A DNA stretch of 33,873 nt from Marinobacter santoriniensis NKSG1 (GCF_000347775.1 NZ_APAT01000011.1:1-33873), one strand, 5' to 3'. Shown: positions 25,750 to 33,873, counted from the stretch's first letter. Made by a program: numbers and translations. Notes: a model not told the origin generated them from the sequence alone.

Positions 25750-28700
25750 ATGCTTGAACTTCGCGGCGCACCCGCGCTTTCGCCCTTCCGTTCCCGCAAA
25801 CTGCATTCCCGGATTCAGGATATCGTCCCGGAAGTTGAGCACGTGTATGCAGAGTTCATGCACTTTGTGGACCTTGAGTTCGACCTTTCCGATGCTGAGC
25901 AGGCGATCCTGGACCGTCTTCTCGTGTATGGCCCGAGCGTTCCGGTGGAAGATCCGGAGGGTGTTCTTTTTCTGGTTGTTCCCCGGCCAGGAACCCTGTC
26001 GCCCTGGTCCAGCAAGGCGACCGATATTGCCCGCAACTGCGGATTGAGACAGATTCATCGTATCGAGCGGGGCATTGCCTATTACATTCGCGCCAGCAGG
26101 AAGCTCGGGCTGGAACAGCGGGAGAAGATTGCGGCCCTGCTCCACGATCGTATGACACAGAAGGTGTTCCATGAAATGGGAGGCGCGGAGCTCCTTTTCA
26201 GCCACGACGAGCCTCGTCCTCTGGCCCGGGTTCCGGTGCTCTCTGGCGGCAGGGAGGCATTGGTCAAGGCCAACCGGAATCTGGGGCTGGCCCTTGCGGA
26301 CGACGAAATTGATTATCTCGTGACGTCGTTTACCGACCTTCAGCGCGATCCCACGGACGTTGAGCTGATGATGTTTGCCCAGGCCAACTCCGAACACTGT
26401 CGACACAAAATCTTCAACGCCTCCTGGGACATCGATGGCGAGGGACAGGAGAAATCCCTGTTCGCGATGATTCGCAACACCTTCGAAATGAACAGTGACG
26501 GTGTGCTGTCGGCATACAAGGACAATGCCTCGGTGATTCGCGGTAGCCGTGGCGGACGCTTTTTCCCGGATCCCGAAACCGGCGTCTATGGATACCATGA
26601 GGAAGACATTCATATCCTCATGAAAGTGGAAACTCACAACCACCCCACTGCGATTGCGCCTGCAGCCGGGTCTGCCACAGGTTCGGGCGGTGAGATCCGT
26701 GATGAGGGCGCGACCGGGCGAGGCTCCAAGCCAAAGGCAGGCCTGACCGGGTTCACTGTTTCCAATCTCAATCTCCCCGACGATCCGCAGCCCTGGGAAA
26801 TTGGATATGGCAAACCCGATCGTATCGCTTCCGCGCTGGATATCATGATTGAGGGACCCATCGGCGGCGCCTCGTTTAACAACGAATTCGGTCGCCCGAA
26901 TCTGGCCGGCTACTTCCGCACCTTTGAAGAGAAGGTCCCGGGAGCGGCCGGAGAGGAAGTGCGCGGTTACCACAAGCCGATCATGATTGCCGGGGGGCTC
27001 GGCAATATTCGTGAGCAGCACGTGGAGAAAGGCAATATCCCGGTTGGCGCCAAGCTGATTGTGCTTGGGGGGCCCTCAATGCTGATCGGGCTGGGCGGTG
27101 GCGCTGCGTCCTCCATGGATTCCGGGACCAGTAACGAACATCTGGATTTCGCATCGGTCCAACGTGATAACCCGGAAATGGAACGGCGTTGCCAGGAAGT
27201 GATCGATCGTTGCTGGCAGATGGGTGACGAAAACCCGATCTGCTTCATCCACGATGTGGGCGCCGGTGGACTGTCCAACGCAATGCCCGAACTGGTCAAA
27301 GATGGTGGCCGGGGCGGAAAGTTCGAGTTGCGGGATATTCTCAGCGATGAGCCTGGAATGTCTCCATTGGAGATCTGGTGTAACGAGTCCCAGGAGCGGT
27401 ACGTGATGGCCGTTGCGCCGGAGAATCTGGACCTTTTCGACGCACTGTGTCGTCGGGAGCGTTGCCCTTACTCCGTGATTGGCGAGGCCACTGAAGCCCA
27501 TCATCTTGAGCTGGGCGACTCGTACTTCGATGACAAGCCGGTTGACCTGCCCATGGAGGTACTCTTTGGCAAGCCGCCGCGCATGCATCGCAGCGTGACC
27601 CGCTCATCCTTTACCAAACCGATTTTTGACTCCACCCAGGTTGATCTGAACGACGCGATTCGCCGGGTACTTCGACTGCCGGCGGTCGGTTCGAAAAGTT
27701 TCCTGATCACGATCGGGGACCGGACCATCACCGGCCTGGTTGCCCGGGACCAGATGGTCGGCCCCTGGCAGGTTCCGGTCAGTGACGTCGCTGTTACCGC
27801 CAGTTCTTTTGATGTTCGCACTGGCGAGGCCATGGCGATGGGCGAGCGTACGCCCGTGGCGGTCATTGACGCACCCGCCTCGGGACGCATGGCCGTTGGT
27901 GAGGTCATCACCAACCTTGCGGCTGCGCCTATCGGCACATTGTCGGATATCAGGCTGTCGGCGAACTGGATGGCCGCGGCAGGGCATCCGGGCGAAGACG
28001 AGAATCTTTACGAAACCGTTCGTGCGGTGGGTATGGAGTTGTGTCCGGCGCTGGGCATTACGATCCCGGTTGGCAAGGATTCCATGTCCATGAAAATGAC
28101 CTGGGAGGAGGATAACGGCGAATCCAAAAGCGTGACGGCACCGCTTTCTTTGATTGTCAGCGGTTTTGCCCCGGTTACCGATGTCTCCCGGACCCTGACA
28201 CCTCAATTGGATACGGACTCGGGAGAGACCGACCTTATTCTGGTGGATCTCGCGGCCGGTCAGAATCGGCTGGGTGGCTCTGCGCTGGCGCAGGTTTATC
28301 GCCATGTCGGAGCCGTGGCTCCGGACCTCGACGATCCTGAGGACATCAAGGCATTCTTTGCGGTGATTCAGGGCCTGAATGGCGACGGCAAACTGCTGGC
28401 TTATCACGACCGTTCCGACGGTGGTCTTTTCGTCACCCTGGCCGAGATGTGTTTTGCCGGCCATACCGGCATTGATATCAAACTGGATGGCCTGGCGGAG
28501 GATAGCTCCCAGTTCGCTCGTGAACTGTTCAATGAGGAGTTGGGTGCCGTCATTCAGGTTCGTCGGGAGGATACCAGCTTCGTTCTCCAGCAATTCTCCG
28601 CAGCAGGCTTGGGCGACCATACCAGCGTGATCGGTACGCTGAACACCGAAGACCGGCTTCGACTCTCATTTGAGGGCGAGACGGTGGTCGACGAGCCACG

Positions 28701-29655
28701 TGCGGATCTTCAGCGGCTCTGGGCGGAAACCAGTTACCGTATCCAGTCGCTGCGGGACAATGCCGACTGCGCGGGAGAAGAGTTCGACAACCTGCTGGAT
28801 ACCAGCGATCCCGGTCTGAATGCGGCGTTAACCTTTGACCTTGATGACGATATTGCGGCTCCCTACATTGCCCGTGGTGCGCGTCCGAAGGTCGCAGTGC
28901 TGAGGGAGCAGGGCGTTAACGGTCAGGTTGAGATGGCAGCCGCCTTCGACAGGGCAGGTTTCGATGCAGTGGATGTTCACATGAGCGACCTGTTGTCCGG
29001 TCGGAGCTCACTGGAGGGCTTCAAGACACTGGTGGCCTGTGGCGGCTTTTCCTACGGCGATGTTCTCGGCGCCGGGGAAGGATGGGCAAAGTCGATTCTG
29101 TTCAGCGACCGGGTCCGTGACCAGTTCGCGGAATTTTTCAACCGCCAGGATACGTTGGCTCTGGGGGTCTGTAATGGCTGTCAGATGCTGTCGAACCTGC
29201 ACGAACTTATACCGGGTAGCGACGGCTGGCCGCGTTTTGTCAGGAATGAGTCCGAGCAGTTCGAAGCGCGCCTGGTCATGGTGGAGGTGCCCTCATCGCC
29301 ATCGGCATTTCTGGATGGAATGAGTGGGTCTCGGATGCCGATTGCCGTTGCTCATGGTGAAGGTCGGGTGGAATTCGCCGGTAGCAACTCTGCTGCGACA
29401 CTTGCCGAGAACGAATTGGTCGCGTTGCGATACGTGGATAACCGGGGCGAGGTTACCCAACGCTATCCGTTCAACCCGAACGGGTCTGAAGGCGGCATCA
29501 CAGGGGTTACGAGCCGCGATGGCAGGGTAACAATCATGATGCCGCACCCGGAGCGGGTTTTCAGGGCTATCCAGTATTCATGGAGACCTGCTCAATGGCA
29601 GGAAGATGGTCCATGGATGCGTATGTTCCGCAATGCGAGGCGGTGGTTCAGCTAA
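25750..29655 (+). CDS. purL: Phosphoribosylformylglycinamidine synthase (large type)
   Basis: PurL converts FGAR, glutamine and ATP to FGAM, the fourth step of purine synthesis. The 1301-residue product has the full gammaproteobacterial layout: N-terminal PurS-like domain, linker, two AIR-synthase-like halves and a C-terminal class I glutaminase. Motifs include [40 protein letters not shown], the second-half [10 protein letters not shown] and YHDRSDGGL. The glutaminase triad is C1141 ([10 protein letters not shown]), H1266 and E1268 (PHPER), offset by six from E. coli C1135, H1260 and E1262. I chose ATG 25750 ([14 protein letters not shown]), which matches E. coli MMEILRGSPALSAFR; the open frame begins earlier. 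A strong terminator follows. No PurR-type operator is recognisable upstream. Confidence 0.98.
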   Translation: MLELRGAPALSPFRSRKLHSRIQDIVPEVEHVYAEFMHFVDLEFDLSDAEQAILDRLLVYGPSVPVEDPEGVLFLVVPRPGTLSPWSSKATDIARNCGLRQIHRIERGIAYYIRASRKLGLEQREKIAALLHDRMTQKVFHEMGGAELLFSHDEPRPLARVPVLSGGREALVKANRNLGLALADDEIDYLVTSFTDLQRDPTDVELMMFAQANSEHCRHKIFNASWDIDGEGQEKSLFAMIRNTFEMNSDGVLSAYKDNASVIRGSRGGRFFPDPETGVYGYHEEDIHILMKVETHNHPTAIAPAAGSATGSGGEIRDEGATGRGSKPKAGLTGFTVSNLNLPDDPQPWEIGYGKPDRIASALDIMIEGPIGGASFNNEFGRPNLAGYFRTFEEKVPGAAGEEVRGYHKPIMIAGGLGNIREQHVEKGNIPVGAKLIVLGGPSMLIGLGGGAASSMDSGTSNEHLDFASVQRDNPEMERRCQEVIDRCWQMGDENPICFIHDVGAGGLSNAMPELVKDGGRGGKFELRDILSDEPGMSPLEIWCNESQERYVMAVAPENLDLFDALCRRERCPYSVIGEATEAHHLELGDSYFDDKPVDLPMEVLFGKPPRMHRSVTRSSFTKPIFDSTQVDLNDAIRRVLRLPAVGSKSFLITIGDRTITGLVARDQMVGPWQVPVSDVAVTASSFDVRTGEAMAMGERTPVAVIDAPASGRMAVGEVITNLAAAPIGTLSDIRLSANWMAAAGHPGEDENLYETVRAVGMELCPALGITIPVGKDSMSMKMTWEEDNGESKSVTAPLSLIVSGFAPVTDVSRTLTPQLDTDSGETDLILVDLAAGQNRLGGSALAQVYRHVGAVAPDLDDPEDIKAFFAVIQGLNGDGKLLAYHDRSDGGLFVTLAEMCFAGHTGIDIKLDGLAEDSSQFARELFNEELGAVIQVRREDTSFVLQQFSAAGLGDHTSVIGTLNTEDRLRLSFEGETVVDEPRADLQRLWAETSYRIQSLRDNADCAGEEFDNLLDTSDPGLNAALTFDLDDDIAAPYIARGARPKVAVLREQGVNGQVEMAAAFDRAGFDAVDVHMSDLLSGRSSLEGFKTLVACGGFSYGDVLGAGEGWAKSILFSDRVRDQFAEFFNRQDTLALGVCNGCQMLSNLHELIPGSDGWPRFVRNESEQFEARLVMVEVPSSPSAFLDGMSGSRMPIAVAHGEGRVEFAGSNSAATLAENELVALRYVDNRGEVTQRYPFNPNGSEGGITGVTSRDGRVTIMMPHPERVFRAIQYSWRPAQWQEDGPWMRMFRNARRWFS

Positions 29656-29671
29656 CCTATCGGTAGTCCTG

Positions 29672-29724
29672 AAAACCGGTGCAGGAGGCGTTCTGAATGA
29701 ATGTCATCCTGCACCGGTTTTTTT
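29672..29724 (+). terminator. Rho-independent terminator of purL
   Basis: A perfect 15-bp inverted repeat (29672-29686 with 29707-29721), with core ACCGGTGCAGGA, encloses a 20-nt loop and ends in seven T residues (29718-29724). It lies 16 bp past the purL stop. The A-run on the left arm could let it work in the opposite direction too. Confidence 0.92.
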
Positions 29725-29751
29725 GTGGCTCGATTGCCTTTTTTTGGGGCG

Positions 29752-29779
29752 CATTTCAAGGTAAAAAAGCGCTGAAATG
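29752..29779. repeat. Inverted repeat with flanking T and A runs
   Basis: CATTTCA (29752-29758) and TGAAATG (29773-29779) are perfect inverted 7-bp arms around 14 nt. Outside them, seven T residues (29739-29745) and eight A residues (29782-29789) could extend the pairing after an internal loop. The role is unknown. Confidence 0.5.
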
Positions 29780-29792
29780 GCAAAAAAAACGC

Positions 29793-29821
29793 TTGACGCA
29801 GTGCTTTTATGCACATTTATG
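29793..29821 (+). promoter_or_regulatory. Weak promoter-like pair enclosing a DnaA box
   Basis: TTGACG (29793-29798), a 17-bp spacer and TTTATG (29816-29821). The -35 is good and the -10 is poor. The perfect DnaA box 29807-29815 fills the right half of the spacer, so DnaA could repress it if it is real. It would give a 245-nt leader to the next gene or a separate RNA. Confidence 0.25.
29807..29815 (+). promoter_or_regulatory. DnaA box
   Basis: TTATGCACA is an exact match to the DnaA box consensus TTATNCACA. A further one-mismatch site in inverse orientation, TGTGAACAA, lies at 29840-29848. Confidence 0.55.
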
Positions 29822-29863
29822 GAGCCCGGTTGTGTGATGTGTGAACAAAGGAAGGGATCTTGG

Positions 29864-29897
29864 TTCAATATTTGATCGGATCTCTCAAGGTATTGAA
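29864..29897. repeat. Bulged inverted repeat
   Basis: Outer arms TTCAATA (29864-29870) and TATTGAA (29891-29897) and inner arms TTGA (29872-29875) and TCAA (29885-29888) can form one stem, with a one- and two-base bulge, around a 9-nt loop. It may be an RNA hairpin or a protein-binding dyad. Confidence 0.45.
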
Positions 29898-29996
29898 AAT
29901 AAACGAGAAAAATAATCGGGCCATTTTGTCGCCAATTTGAGGGGAGTGCAGTATTTACGGGGTTTCGAGGCGTGTTCCCAAAAAGTTTCCCCAGAG

Positions 29997-30019
29997 TTAT
30001 CCACAGATTCTGTGGGTAA
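29997..30019. promoter_or_regulatory. Pair of face-to-face DnaA boxes
   Basis: TTATCCACA (29997-30005, exact consensus) and TGTGGGTAA (30011-30019, the inverse of TTACCCACA, one mismatch) face each other across 5 bp. Together they form a near-perfect dyad 55 bp before the YqfO-like gene. Confidence 0.6.
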
Positions 30020-30073
30020 GTGTCTAAGTTGCTAATCTGTACAAAAAATGTCCGCAAATGGAGGAGGCTTTGC

Positions 30074-30385
30074 ATGTTCAAGTTCTGCTATTTCGTACCC
30101 GAGTCCCATCTGGAACAGACCAAGCAGGCCCTGTTTGATGCGGGCGCCGGAAAGATTGGTGATTACGACTGTTGTGCATGGCAATGCCGGGGGCAGGGAC
30201 AGTTCCGACCGCTGGAAGGAAGCGATCCTTTCCTTGGCAATCAGGGTGAGCTTGAGGTCGTCGACGAATTCAAGGTGGAGCTGGTGTGTGATGACGCGGT
30301 AATCGACAGGGCACTTGAGGCTTTCAAGCGGGCGCATCCCTACGAAGAGCCCGCCTATGAGATTTACCGGATGGAGATGCTCTGA
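30074..30385 (+). CDS. YqfO/NIF3-associated CutA-like small protein
   Basis: A 103-residue protein resembling the YqfO domain (COG3323 type) that is inserted in Gram-positive NIF3 proteins and stands alone in many proteobacteria. It shows a YFVPESHLEQTKQALFDAGAGKIGDYD opening (key parts YFVPESH and GAGKIGDYD), a central FRPLEGSDPFLG stretch and a HPYEEPAYEIYRM end, all characteristic. The fold should be ferredoxin-like, related to CutA. Function is unknown. An excellent GGAGGAGG site (30060-30067) sits six bases before ATG 30074, which fixes the start. It lies after the DnaA-box region and ends immediately before the stop of the convergent Nudix gene. Confidence 0.85.
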   Translation: MFKFCYFVPESHLEQTKQALFDAGAGKIGDYDCCAWQCRGQGQFRPLEGSDPFLGNQGELEVVDEFKVELVCDDAVIDRALEAFKRAHPYEEPAYEIYRMEML

Positions 30386-30931
30386 TCAGGTCCGGGACAT
30401 CGGGCGGCGGATGTCCTTCAGATGAACCTGATAGTGATCCGACTTCATATCCTCAAGGAAGAGCTCAAGGGTCTTTTTGACGGTCGGGAAGGAGATTTCC
30501 TCCCACGGGATTTCATCGACACCGAACAGGCGTGATTCCAGCGACTCTTCGCCTGCGCCGAATTTACCCCCGATCAGGCTGGCCCGGTAAAACATATGAA
30601 CCTGGTTGATGTGAGGGACGTCGATGATGGAGAACAGTCCTTCGATGTCTACTTCGGCCAGCGCTTCTTCCTGTGTTTCACGGGCTGCCGCTTCAATCGT
30701 TGTTTCGGCATTTTCCATGAAGCCCGCCGGTAGAGTCCAATAACCATAGCGGGGTTCTATTGCACGTTTGCACAGAAGAATTTTCCCCTCCCACACAGGA
30801 ACGGTACCGGCGATGATTCGTGGGTTCTGGTAATGTATGGTTTCGCAGCTGGTACAGACATAGCGGTGCCGGTTGTCCCCCTCGGGGATACGCTGTTCCA
30901 CCGGATGGCCGCAAAAGCTGCAATACTTCAT
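30386..30931 (-). CDS. Nudix hydrolase with N-terminal zinc ribbon
   Basis: A 181-residue Nudix protein. An N-terminal zinc ribbon uses C4, C7, C26 and C29 (YCSFCG ... VCTSC), followed by a [24 protein letters not shown] lead-in (key parts HYQNPR and GTVPVWEGK) and the Nudix box from G70 ([21 protein letters not shown]), with the REtqEE core intact and the usual late glycine replaced. This resembles the short NudC-like family in Pseudomonas. The likely substrate is an NDP-linked compound such as an ADP-sugar or dinucleotide; the exact one is unknown. ATG 30929-30931 is preferred; a GTG at 30938-30940 in frame is an alternative. Neither has a good ribosome site, and a promoter lies so close that the mRNA may be nearly leaderless. 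Confidence 0.88.
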   Translation of the reverse strand: MKYCSFCGHPVEQRIPEGDNRHRYVCTSCETIHYQNPRIIAGTVPVWEGKILLCKRAIEPRYGYWTLPAGFMENAETTIEAAARETQEEALAEVDIEGLFSIIDVPHINQVHMFYRASLIGGKFGAGEESLESRLFGVDEIPWEEISFPTVKKTLELFLEDMKSDHYQVHLKDIRRPMSRT

Positions 30932-30940
30932 GTTTTTCAC

Positions 30941-30968
30941 CGTATACTGGTTGGGTTTTAGTAGTCAG
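30941..30968 (-). promoter_or_regulatory. Candidate promoter of the zinc-ribbon Nudix gene
   Basis: On the minus strand CTGACT (30963-30968), a 16-bp spacer and TATACG (30941-30946). The start of transcription would fall around 30934, only a few bases before the ATG at 30931. Both hexamers are imperfect. Confidence 0.4.
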
Positions 30969-31028
30969 TTTAACCATACCGGCTACCTCTGTCCCAGCCA
31001 ATATGGCGACGTTCCCGGGAGTGGTTCA

Positions 31029-31616
31029 TTGCGAGATTTTCTGACCCAACGATTGGCTGGATACGCACCGCGACAGCTGGCGCTGGATTACCCGGAGGCG
31101 GGTATCCTGGTTCCGATCACCGATTCGCCCGGGAATCCCGAAATGATTTTTACGCTGAGGTCATCGACCCTCAGTACCCATCGAGGTCAGGTCGCTTATC
31201 CAGGGGGTAAGCGTGACCCCGGCGATCCGTCTCTGGCAGCGACGGCCTTGCGTGAAACCCACGAGGAGATTGGCCTTCCCCCGAGCGAGGTCGAGGTCAT
31301 TGCGCCCCTCAGTCAGGTGATGTCGCGCTATGGAATTCTGGTGACTCCTTACGTCGGGGTGGTCCCGGTCGATCACCCCCTGGAACCCAATCCTGCGGAG
31401 ATCGAGAGCGTCTTTCGTGTGCCTGTATCGTTTTTCCTGGAAGATCGCCGGGAGCGGACCGACTCTCTCAATTTCCTCAATAATACTTTCTATGTGCCCT
31501 GTTACCGGTGGGATCGTTATCAGATCTGGGGGCTGTCTGCCGTGGTTCTGGTGGACTTTCTGAACGCCGTGTACGATGCAGGCATTGATTTGCTCGAACC
31601 CCCTTTAGGAGGCTGA
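31029..31616 (+). CDS. CoA pyrophosphatase (Nudix hydrolase, NudL-like)
   Basis: A 195-residue Nudix hydrolase of the CoA-diphosphatase group, which cleaves CoA or its derivatives to 4'-phosphopantetheine and 3',5'-ADP. The family signature is visible as [18 protein letters not shown] followed by KRDPGDPS and the catalytic [13 protein letters not shown]. It ends with [21 protein letters not shown], in short a YQIWGLSA segment typical of these enzymes. The start is the least certain part: TTG at 31029 with GGGAG seven bases upstream gives a protein that begins where Pseudomonas homologues begin. An ATG at 30930 would extend it across the divergent Nudix start and is unlikely. It is followed by the gamma carbonic anhydrase after 1 bp. 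Confidence 0.88.
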   Translation: MRDFLTQRLAGYAPRQLALDYPEAGILVPITDSPGNPEMIFTLRSSTLSTHRGQVAYPGGKRDPGDPSLAATALRETHEEIGLPPSEVEVIAPLSQVMSRYGILVTPYVGVVPVDHPLEPNPAEIESVFRVPVSFFLEDRRERTDSLNFLNNTFYVPCYRWDRYQIWGLSAVVLVDFLNAVYDAGIDLLEPPLGG

Positions 31617-31617
31617 C

Positions 31618-32151
31618 ATGTACTTCGAGTTGGACAAGCGCAGTCCGGAGTTGGTTGGTGAGAATCAGTTTGTTGCCCATAACGCGTCCGTGATTGGCAG
31701 CGTGAAGCTGATGGAAAAAAGCAGTGTCTGGTACAACGTCGTTATTCGTGGTGACAACGACCTTATCACTATCGGACCGGAGTCGAATGTTCAGGACGGA
31801 TCGGTGTTGCACACGGACCCGGGAATTCCCCTGACCCTTGGTCGGGGGGTAACCGTGGGGCACAAGGTGATGCTGCACGGTTGTGATATCGGAGATTACT
31901 CGCTGATCGGTATCAATGCGGTCGTGCTGAATGGGGCGAAAATCGGTAAGCATTGCCTGATTGGCGCCAATACGCTGATCCCGGAGGGTATGGAAATCCC
32001 GGATGGTTCGATGGTCGTCGGCTCGCCTGGCAAGATCAAAAAGCAGCTCAACGATCAGCAGAAAAAAATGCTGGAAATGAGCGCGGCACACTATGTTGAG
32101 AATGCCGCACGGTACAGGGAACAACTGTCACCCTGCGAGCCCTCTAGATGA
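31618..32151 (+). CDS. Gamma carbonic anhydrase family protein (YrdA-like)
   Basis: A 177-residue left-handed beta-helix protein with hexapeptide repeats ([24 protein letters not shown] region, seen as LIGINAVV and LIGANTLI). The three zinc ligands of gamma carbonic anhydrases align as H65 (SVLHTD), H82 (VGHKV) and H87 (LHGC). [10 protein letters not shown] and VVGSPGKI are family hallmarks. It is presumably a cytosolic trimer; many such proteins show little or no carbonic anhydrase activity, so the reaction is uncertain. AGGAGG (31607-31612) lies within the end of the upstream Nudix gene, which stops 1 bp before this ATG. The last 4 bases overlap the DUF1289 start (ATGA). Confidence 0.93.
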   Translation: MYFELDKRSPELVGENQFVAHNASVIGSVKLMEKSSVWYNVVIRGDNDLITIGPESNVQDGSVLHTDPGIPLTLGRGVTVGHKVMLHGCDIGDYSLIGINAVVLNGAKIGKHCLIGANTLIPEGMEIPDGSMVVGSPGKIKKQLNDQQKKMLEMSAAHYVENAARYREQLSPCEPSR

Positions 32152-32330
32152 AAAGTTCGGAAAAAGTGCGTTCTCCGTGTGTGAGTGTGTGCGCTCTTGA
32201 TGAAAACGACCTCTGTATCGGTTGCCATCGGACCGGCGACGAAATTTTACGTTGGACCCGGATGACCAACGAGGAACGCAGAGATGTCTTGCATGAAGTT
32301 GCAAAACGGGAAGAAAAGGTGGCCCTCTGA
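32148..32330 (+). CDS. DUF1289 domain small cysteine protein
   Basis: A 60-residue protein of the DUF1289 family. Four cysteines at C11, C15, C23 and C26 (SPCVSVC ... LCIGCHRT) form a CxxxC-x7-CxGC pattern likely to bind zinc or an iron-sulfur cluster. The second half, [17 protein letters not shown], is the other conserved part. Function is unknown. Its start overlaps the carbonic anhydrase stop by 4 bases and purT begins 1 bp after its stop, so it is translationally coupled on both sides. Confidence 0.9.
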   Translation: MKSSEKVRSPCVSVCALDENDLCIGCHRTGDEILRWTRMTNEERRDVLHEVAKREEKVAL

Positions 32331-32331
32331 A

Positions 32332-33528
32332 ATGACAGACAAACATTCGGTGCGTATTGGTACTCCGCTCAAGGCAAACGCGTTCAGGGTTCTGTTCTGT
32401 GGCTCGGGCGAGCTCGGCAAGGAGGTGGTGATCGAGCTTCAGCGTCTTGGCGTCGAAGTCATTGCGGTTGATCGGTACGCCAATGCCCCGGCCATGCAGG
32501 TAGCGCATCGCTCTCATGTTCTCGATATGTTGGATGCCGCCGCGCTTCGGGCCGTTATTGAGCAGGAAAAACCGGATCTGATCGTGCCGGAGATTGAAGC
32601 GATCGCCACGCCGGAGCTGGTCCGGCTTGAAACCGAAGGCTACCGGGTGATTCCGACGGCCAGGGCAGTCAATCTCACCATGAACCGGGAAGGTATTCGC
32701 CGACTGGCAGCTGAGGAGTTGGGGTTGCCCACATCGCCTTACCGGTTTGCCGGAGACAGGGATGAATTTCTGGCAGCTGTTAAGGAAGTAGGGTTGCCGT
32801 TGGTGGTCAAGCCGGTCATGAGTTCTTCCGGGAAAGGGCAGAGCACGGTCAAAACCGACGCTGATATCGATGCGGCTTGGGAATACGCCCAGAGTGGCGG
32901 CCGGGCCGGCAAGGGGCGTGTGATTGTCGAAGGTTTTGTCGATTTTGATTATGAGATAACCCTGCTGACCGTTCGTCACCGTGATGGCATTTCCTTCTGC
33001 GATCCGATTGGTCACCGACAGGAAGACGGCGATTATCGGGAATCCTGGCAGCCTCAGCCCATGTCACCCAAAGCGCTGGAGCGTTCCCGGCAGATTGCCC
33101 GCGCTGTTGTTGACGATCTTGGGGGCTACGGCATATATGGCGTAGAGCTCTTTGTGAAAGGAGATGACGTCTGGTTCTCCGAAGTGTCGCCTCGCCCCCA
33201 CGATACGGGTCTGGTAACGCTGGTATCTCAGGATCTCTCCGAGTTCGCACTTCATGCGCGGGCGATTCTCGGATTGCCGGTACCGGCGATTCGCCAGAAT
33301 GGCCCCAGCGCATCTGCTGTTATTCTTCCGGAGGGCGAGTCTTCCGACGTGGTCTACACGCACATTGAGAAGGCACTTGTTGAACCGGACACCCAGTTGC
33401 GGCTGTTTGGTAAGCCGGAGTTGACAGGCCGACGCCGGATGGGCGTCGCGTTGGCAAAGGCGGATAACATCGACAACGCGCGGGAAAAAGCTCGTGCAGC
33501 GGCTGCTGCAGTGGGGATTGAGCTTTGA
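32332..33528 (+). CDS. purT: Formate-dependent phosphoribosylglycinamide formyltransferase
   Basis: PurT is the folate-independent GAR transformylase: it uses formate and ATP to formylate GAR, the third step of purine synthesis and the step before PurL. The 398-residue ATP-grasp enzyme is close to E. coli PurT (392 residues), with [54 protein letters not shown] (key part [18 protein letters not shown]), [28 protein letters not shown] and [10 protein letters not shown] chose ATG 32332, just after the DUF1289 stop; AAGGTGG lies about 12 bases upstream. The longer open frame from 32284 overlaps DUF1289. No good terminator follows; only a 5-bp stem at 33532-33547. Confidence 0.97.
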   Translation: MTDKHSVRIGTPLKANAFRVLFCGSGELGKEVVIELQRLGVEVIAVDRYANAPAMQVAHRSHVLDMLDAAALRAVIEQEKPDLIVPEIEAIATPELVRLETEGYRVIPTARAVNLTMNREGIRRLAAEELGLPTSPYRFAGDRDEFLAAVKEVGLPLVVKPVMSSSGKGQSTVKTDADIDAAWEYAQSGGRAGKGRVIVEGFVDFDYEITLLTVRHRDGISFCDPIGHRQEDGDYRESWQPQPMSPKALERSRQIARAVVDDLGGYGIYGVELFVKGDDVWFSEVSPRPHDTGLVTLVSQDLSEFALHARAILGLPVPAIRQNGPSASAVILPEGESSDVVYTHIEKALVEPDTQLRLFGKPELTGRRRMGVALAKADNIDNAREKARAAAAAVGIEL

Positions 33529-33642
33529 TGTGTGGCGGTGAAGCCACCCGGTAAGAGCTTTCAAAGAAGAAGGAATTGATCGCGTTTTGAACAGCCGAAT
33601 AGGTGGAAACCGAAGGGTTTTGAAATAAAGGAAAATTGGTCG

Positions 33643-33670
33643 TTGACAGTTTGGCTGAGGGCTGTAGAAT
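33643..33670 (+). promoter_or_regulatory. Strong rRNA/tRNA-type promoter P1
   Basis: TTGACA (33643-33648, perfect), a 16-bp spacer and TAGAAT (33665-33670), followed by a GC-rich discriminator GCGC. An A/T-rich stretch at 33621-33637 is placed like an UP element. These are hallmarks of growth-rate-controlled stable-RNA promoters. Confidence 0.85.
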
Positions 33671-33734
33671 GCGCACCACTTCTGAGGGACAAGCCGTTGA
33701 GGCGGCGGGTTTTGAGGGAGTTAACTGCTTGAAA

Positions 33735-33773
33735 GCTTTGAAGAAAAAAGAGTTTGAGATTTCTTCAGAAAGC
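33735..33773 (+). repeat. Inverted repeat between P1 and P2
   Basis: GCTTTGAAGAAA (33735-33746) pairs with TTTCTTC-AG-AAAGC (33760-33773), leaving a 2-nt bulge and a 13-nt loop. In the P1 transcript it would form a hairpin directly upstream of the P2 -35; as DNA it is an A/T-rich upstream element for P2. Confidence 0.5.
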
Positions 33774-33775
33774 GG

Positions 33776-33803
33776 TTGACAAGGTAGCGGTTCGGTGTAG
33801 AAT
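33776..33803 (+). promoter_or_regulatory. Strong rRNA/tRNA-type promoter P2
   Basis: TTGACA (33776-33781), a 16-bp spacer and TAGAAT (33798-33803), then GCGCGCC. Hexamers and spacing are identical to P1, 133 bp upstream. It points out of the window to the right. Confidence 0.85.
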
Positions 33804-33873
33804 GCGCGCCTCGTTTGAAGCAGTAAGCCGGACGGTTTTTAGCGGATTTGAAAGAGTTTGAAGACGCTGAAAA

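Larger units (their letters stand above)
29725..30073. other. AT-rich, structured intergenic region with DnaA boxes
   Basis: This 349-bp gap between the purL terminator and the YqfO-like gene holds no credible coding sequence. It contains A- and T-runs, several inverted repeats, a promoter-like pair and four DnaA-box-like sites, listed separately. Base composition differs clearly from the GC-rich neighbours. It may be a DnaA-binding control site, a regulatory leader or an unannotated small-RNA locus; nothing in the sequence decides between these. Confidence 0.7.
33529..33873 (+). other. Non-coding leader region of a probable stable-RNA operon
   Basis: After purT there is no gene up to the window edge. 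From 33529 to about 33640 I see only a short stem (33532-33547) and A/T-rich tracts that could serve as an UP element. The rest is built of two similar promoter modules, each with TAGAATGCGC followed some 20-30 bases later by AAGCCG. No boxA or mature rRNA/tRNA sequence has begun by 33873. Confidence 0.7.

Noticed and set aside
25681..27021. 446-codon minus-strand open frame
   Set aside because: Antisense shadow of the purL N-terminal half; no recognisable domain.
29725..30073. Chromosomal replication origin (oriC)
   Set aside because: DnaA boxes are present, but only two are exact, and dnaA, dnaN, gyrB, rpmH or parAB are not nearby. A secondary DnaA site is more plausible.
29704..30081. 125-codon minus-strand open frame over the post-purL gap
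   Set aside because: It runs through the purL terminator and the DnaA boxes, has no ribosome site, no family resemblance and unusual composition; it is a chance frame in AT-rich DNA.
33532..33547. Terminator of purT
   Set aside because: The stem is only 5 bp and no T-run follows.
1..33873. Mobile elements, CRISPR arrays, toxin-antitoxin or defence genes
   Set aside because: No transposase, integrase, regularly spaced repeat or defence-type domain was seen; every large frame is accounted for by housekeeping families.

Overview
The window is an ordinary, gene-dense chromosomal segment (about 30 protein genes in 33.9 kb, moderately high GC) from a flagellated gammaproteobacterium. Motifs and gene order resemble Pseudomonas and its marine relatives; Marinobacter-like is my best guess, and it is an inference from protein resemblance, since no rRNA is present. 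Several neighbourhoods recall Pseudomonas aeruginosa as I remember it: motY / pyrC-rnt, mtaD-ubiG-mupP-yciK with mtnA nearby, mltF / purL, and Nudix - gamma carbonic anhydrase - DUF1289 - purT. I see no insertion sequence, prophage, CRISPR array, plasmid gene or obvious genomic island.

Layout. 1-2.8 kb: pyrC-rnt on the minus strand, diverging from motY, which has a near-ideal flagellar sigma-28 promoter. 2.8-6.7 kb: a histone-deacetylase-family amidohydrolase diverges from a 918-residue Pat-type protein acetyltransferase, a possible lysine acetylation writer/eraser pair. 6.7-12.6 kb: a minus-strand run mtaD > ubiG > mupP/gph > yciK > glutaredoxin-like > yaaA > DUF2788-like > (stem-loop) > rdgC. 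12.6-13.8 kb: mtnA diverges from mtaD; together they give two steps of methylthioadenosine salvage. 13.8-16.8 kb: prc followed by an XRE-type regulator. 17-20.4 kb: a thiolase and a FadB-type multifunctional beta-oxidation protein, with a 27-bp palindrome just upstream. 20.5-23.3 kb: a ComFB-family small protein converging on a long helical DUF349 protein. 23.4-25.5 kb: recX converging on mltF. 25.7-29.7 kb: purL, ended by a strong terminator. 29.7-30.1 kb: an AT-rich gap with DnaA boxes and inverted repeats. 30.1-33.5 kb: a YqfO-like protein, two divergent Nudix hydrolases, and an overlapping cluster CoA pyrophosphatase - gamma carbonic anhydrase - DUF1289 - purT. The window ends in two tandem strong promoters of the rRNA/tRNA type, so a stable-RNA operon probably begins just beyond the right edge.

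Functional threads are nucleotide synthesis (pyrC, purL, purT), nucleotide and RNA housekeeping (rnt, two Nudix enzymes), methylthioadenosine salvage, fatty-acid beta-oxidation, cell-wall turnover (mltF, prc, probable mupP), recombination control (recX, rdgC) and motility (motY). No clearly new multi-gene system is visible. The most useful leads are the DnaA-box/inverted-repeat gap after purL, the divergent acetyltransferase/deacetylase pair, the palindrome upstream of the beta-oxidation operon, the ComFB-family protein as a possible c-di-GMP receptor, and reassignment of the annotated-style phosphoglycolate phosphatase to MupP.
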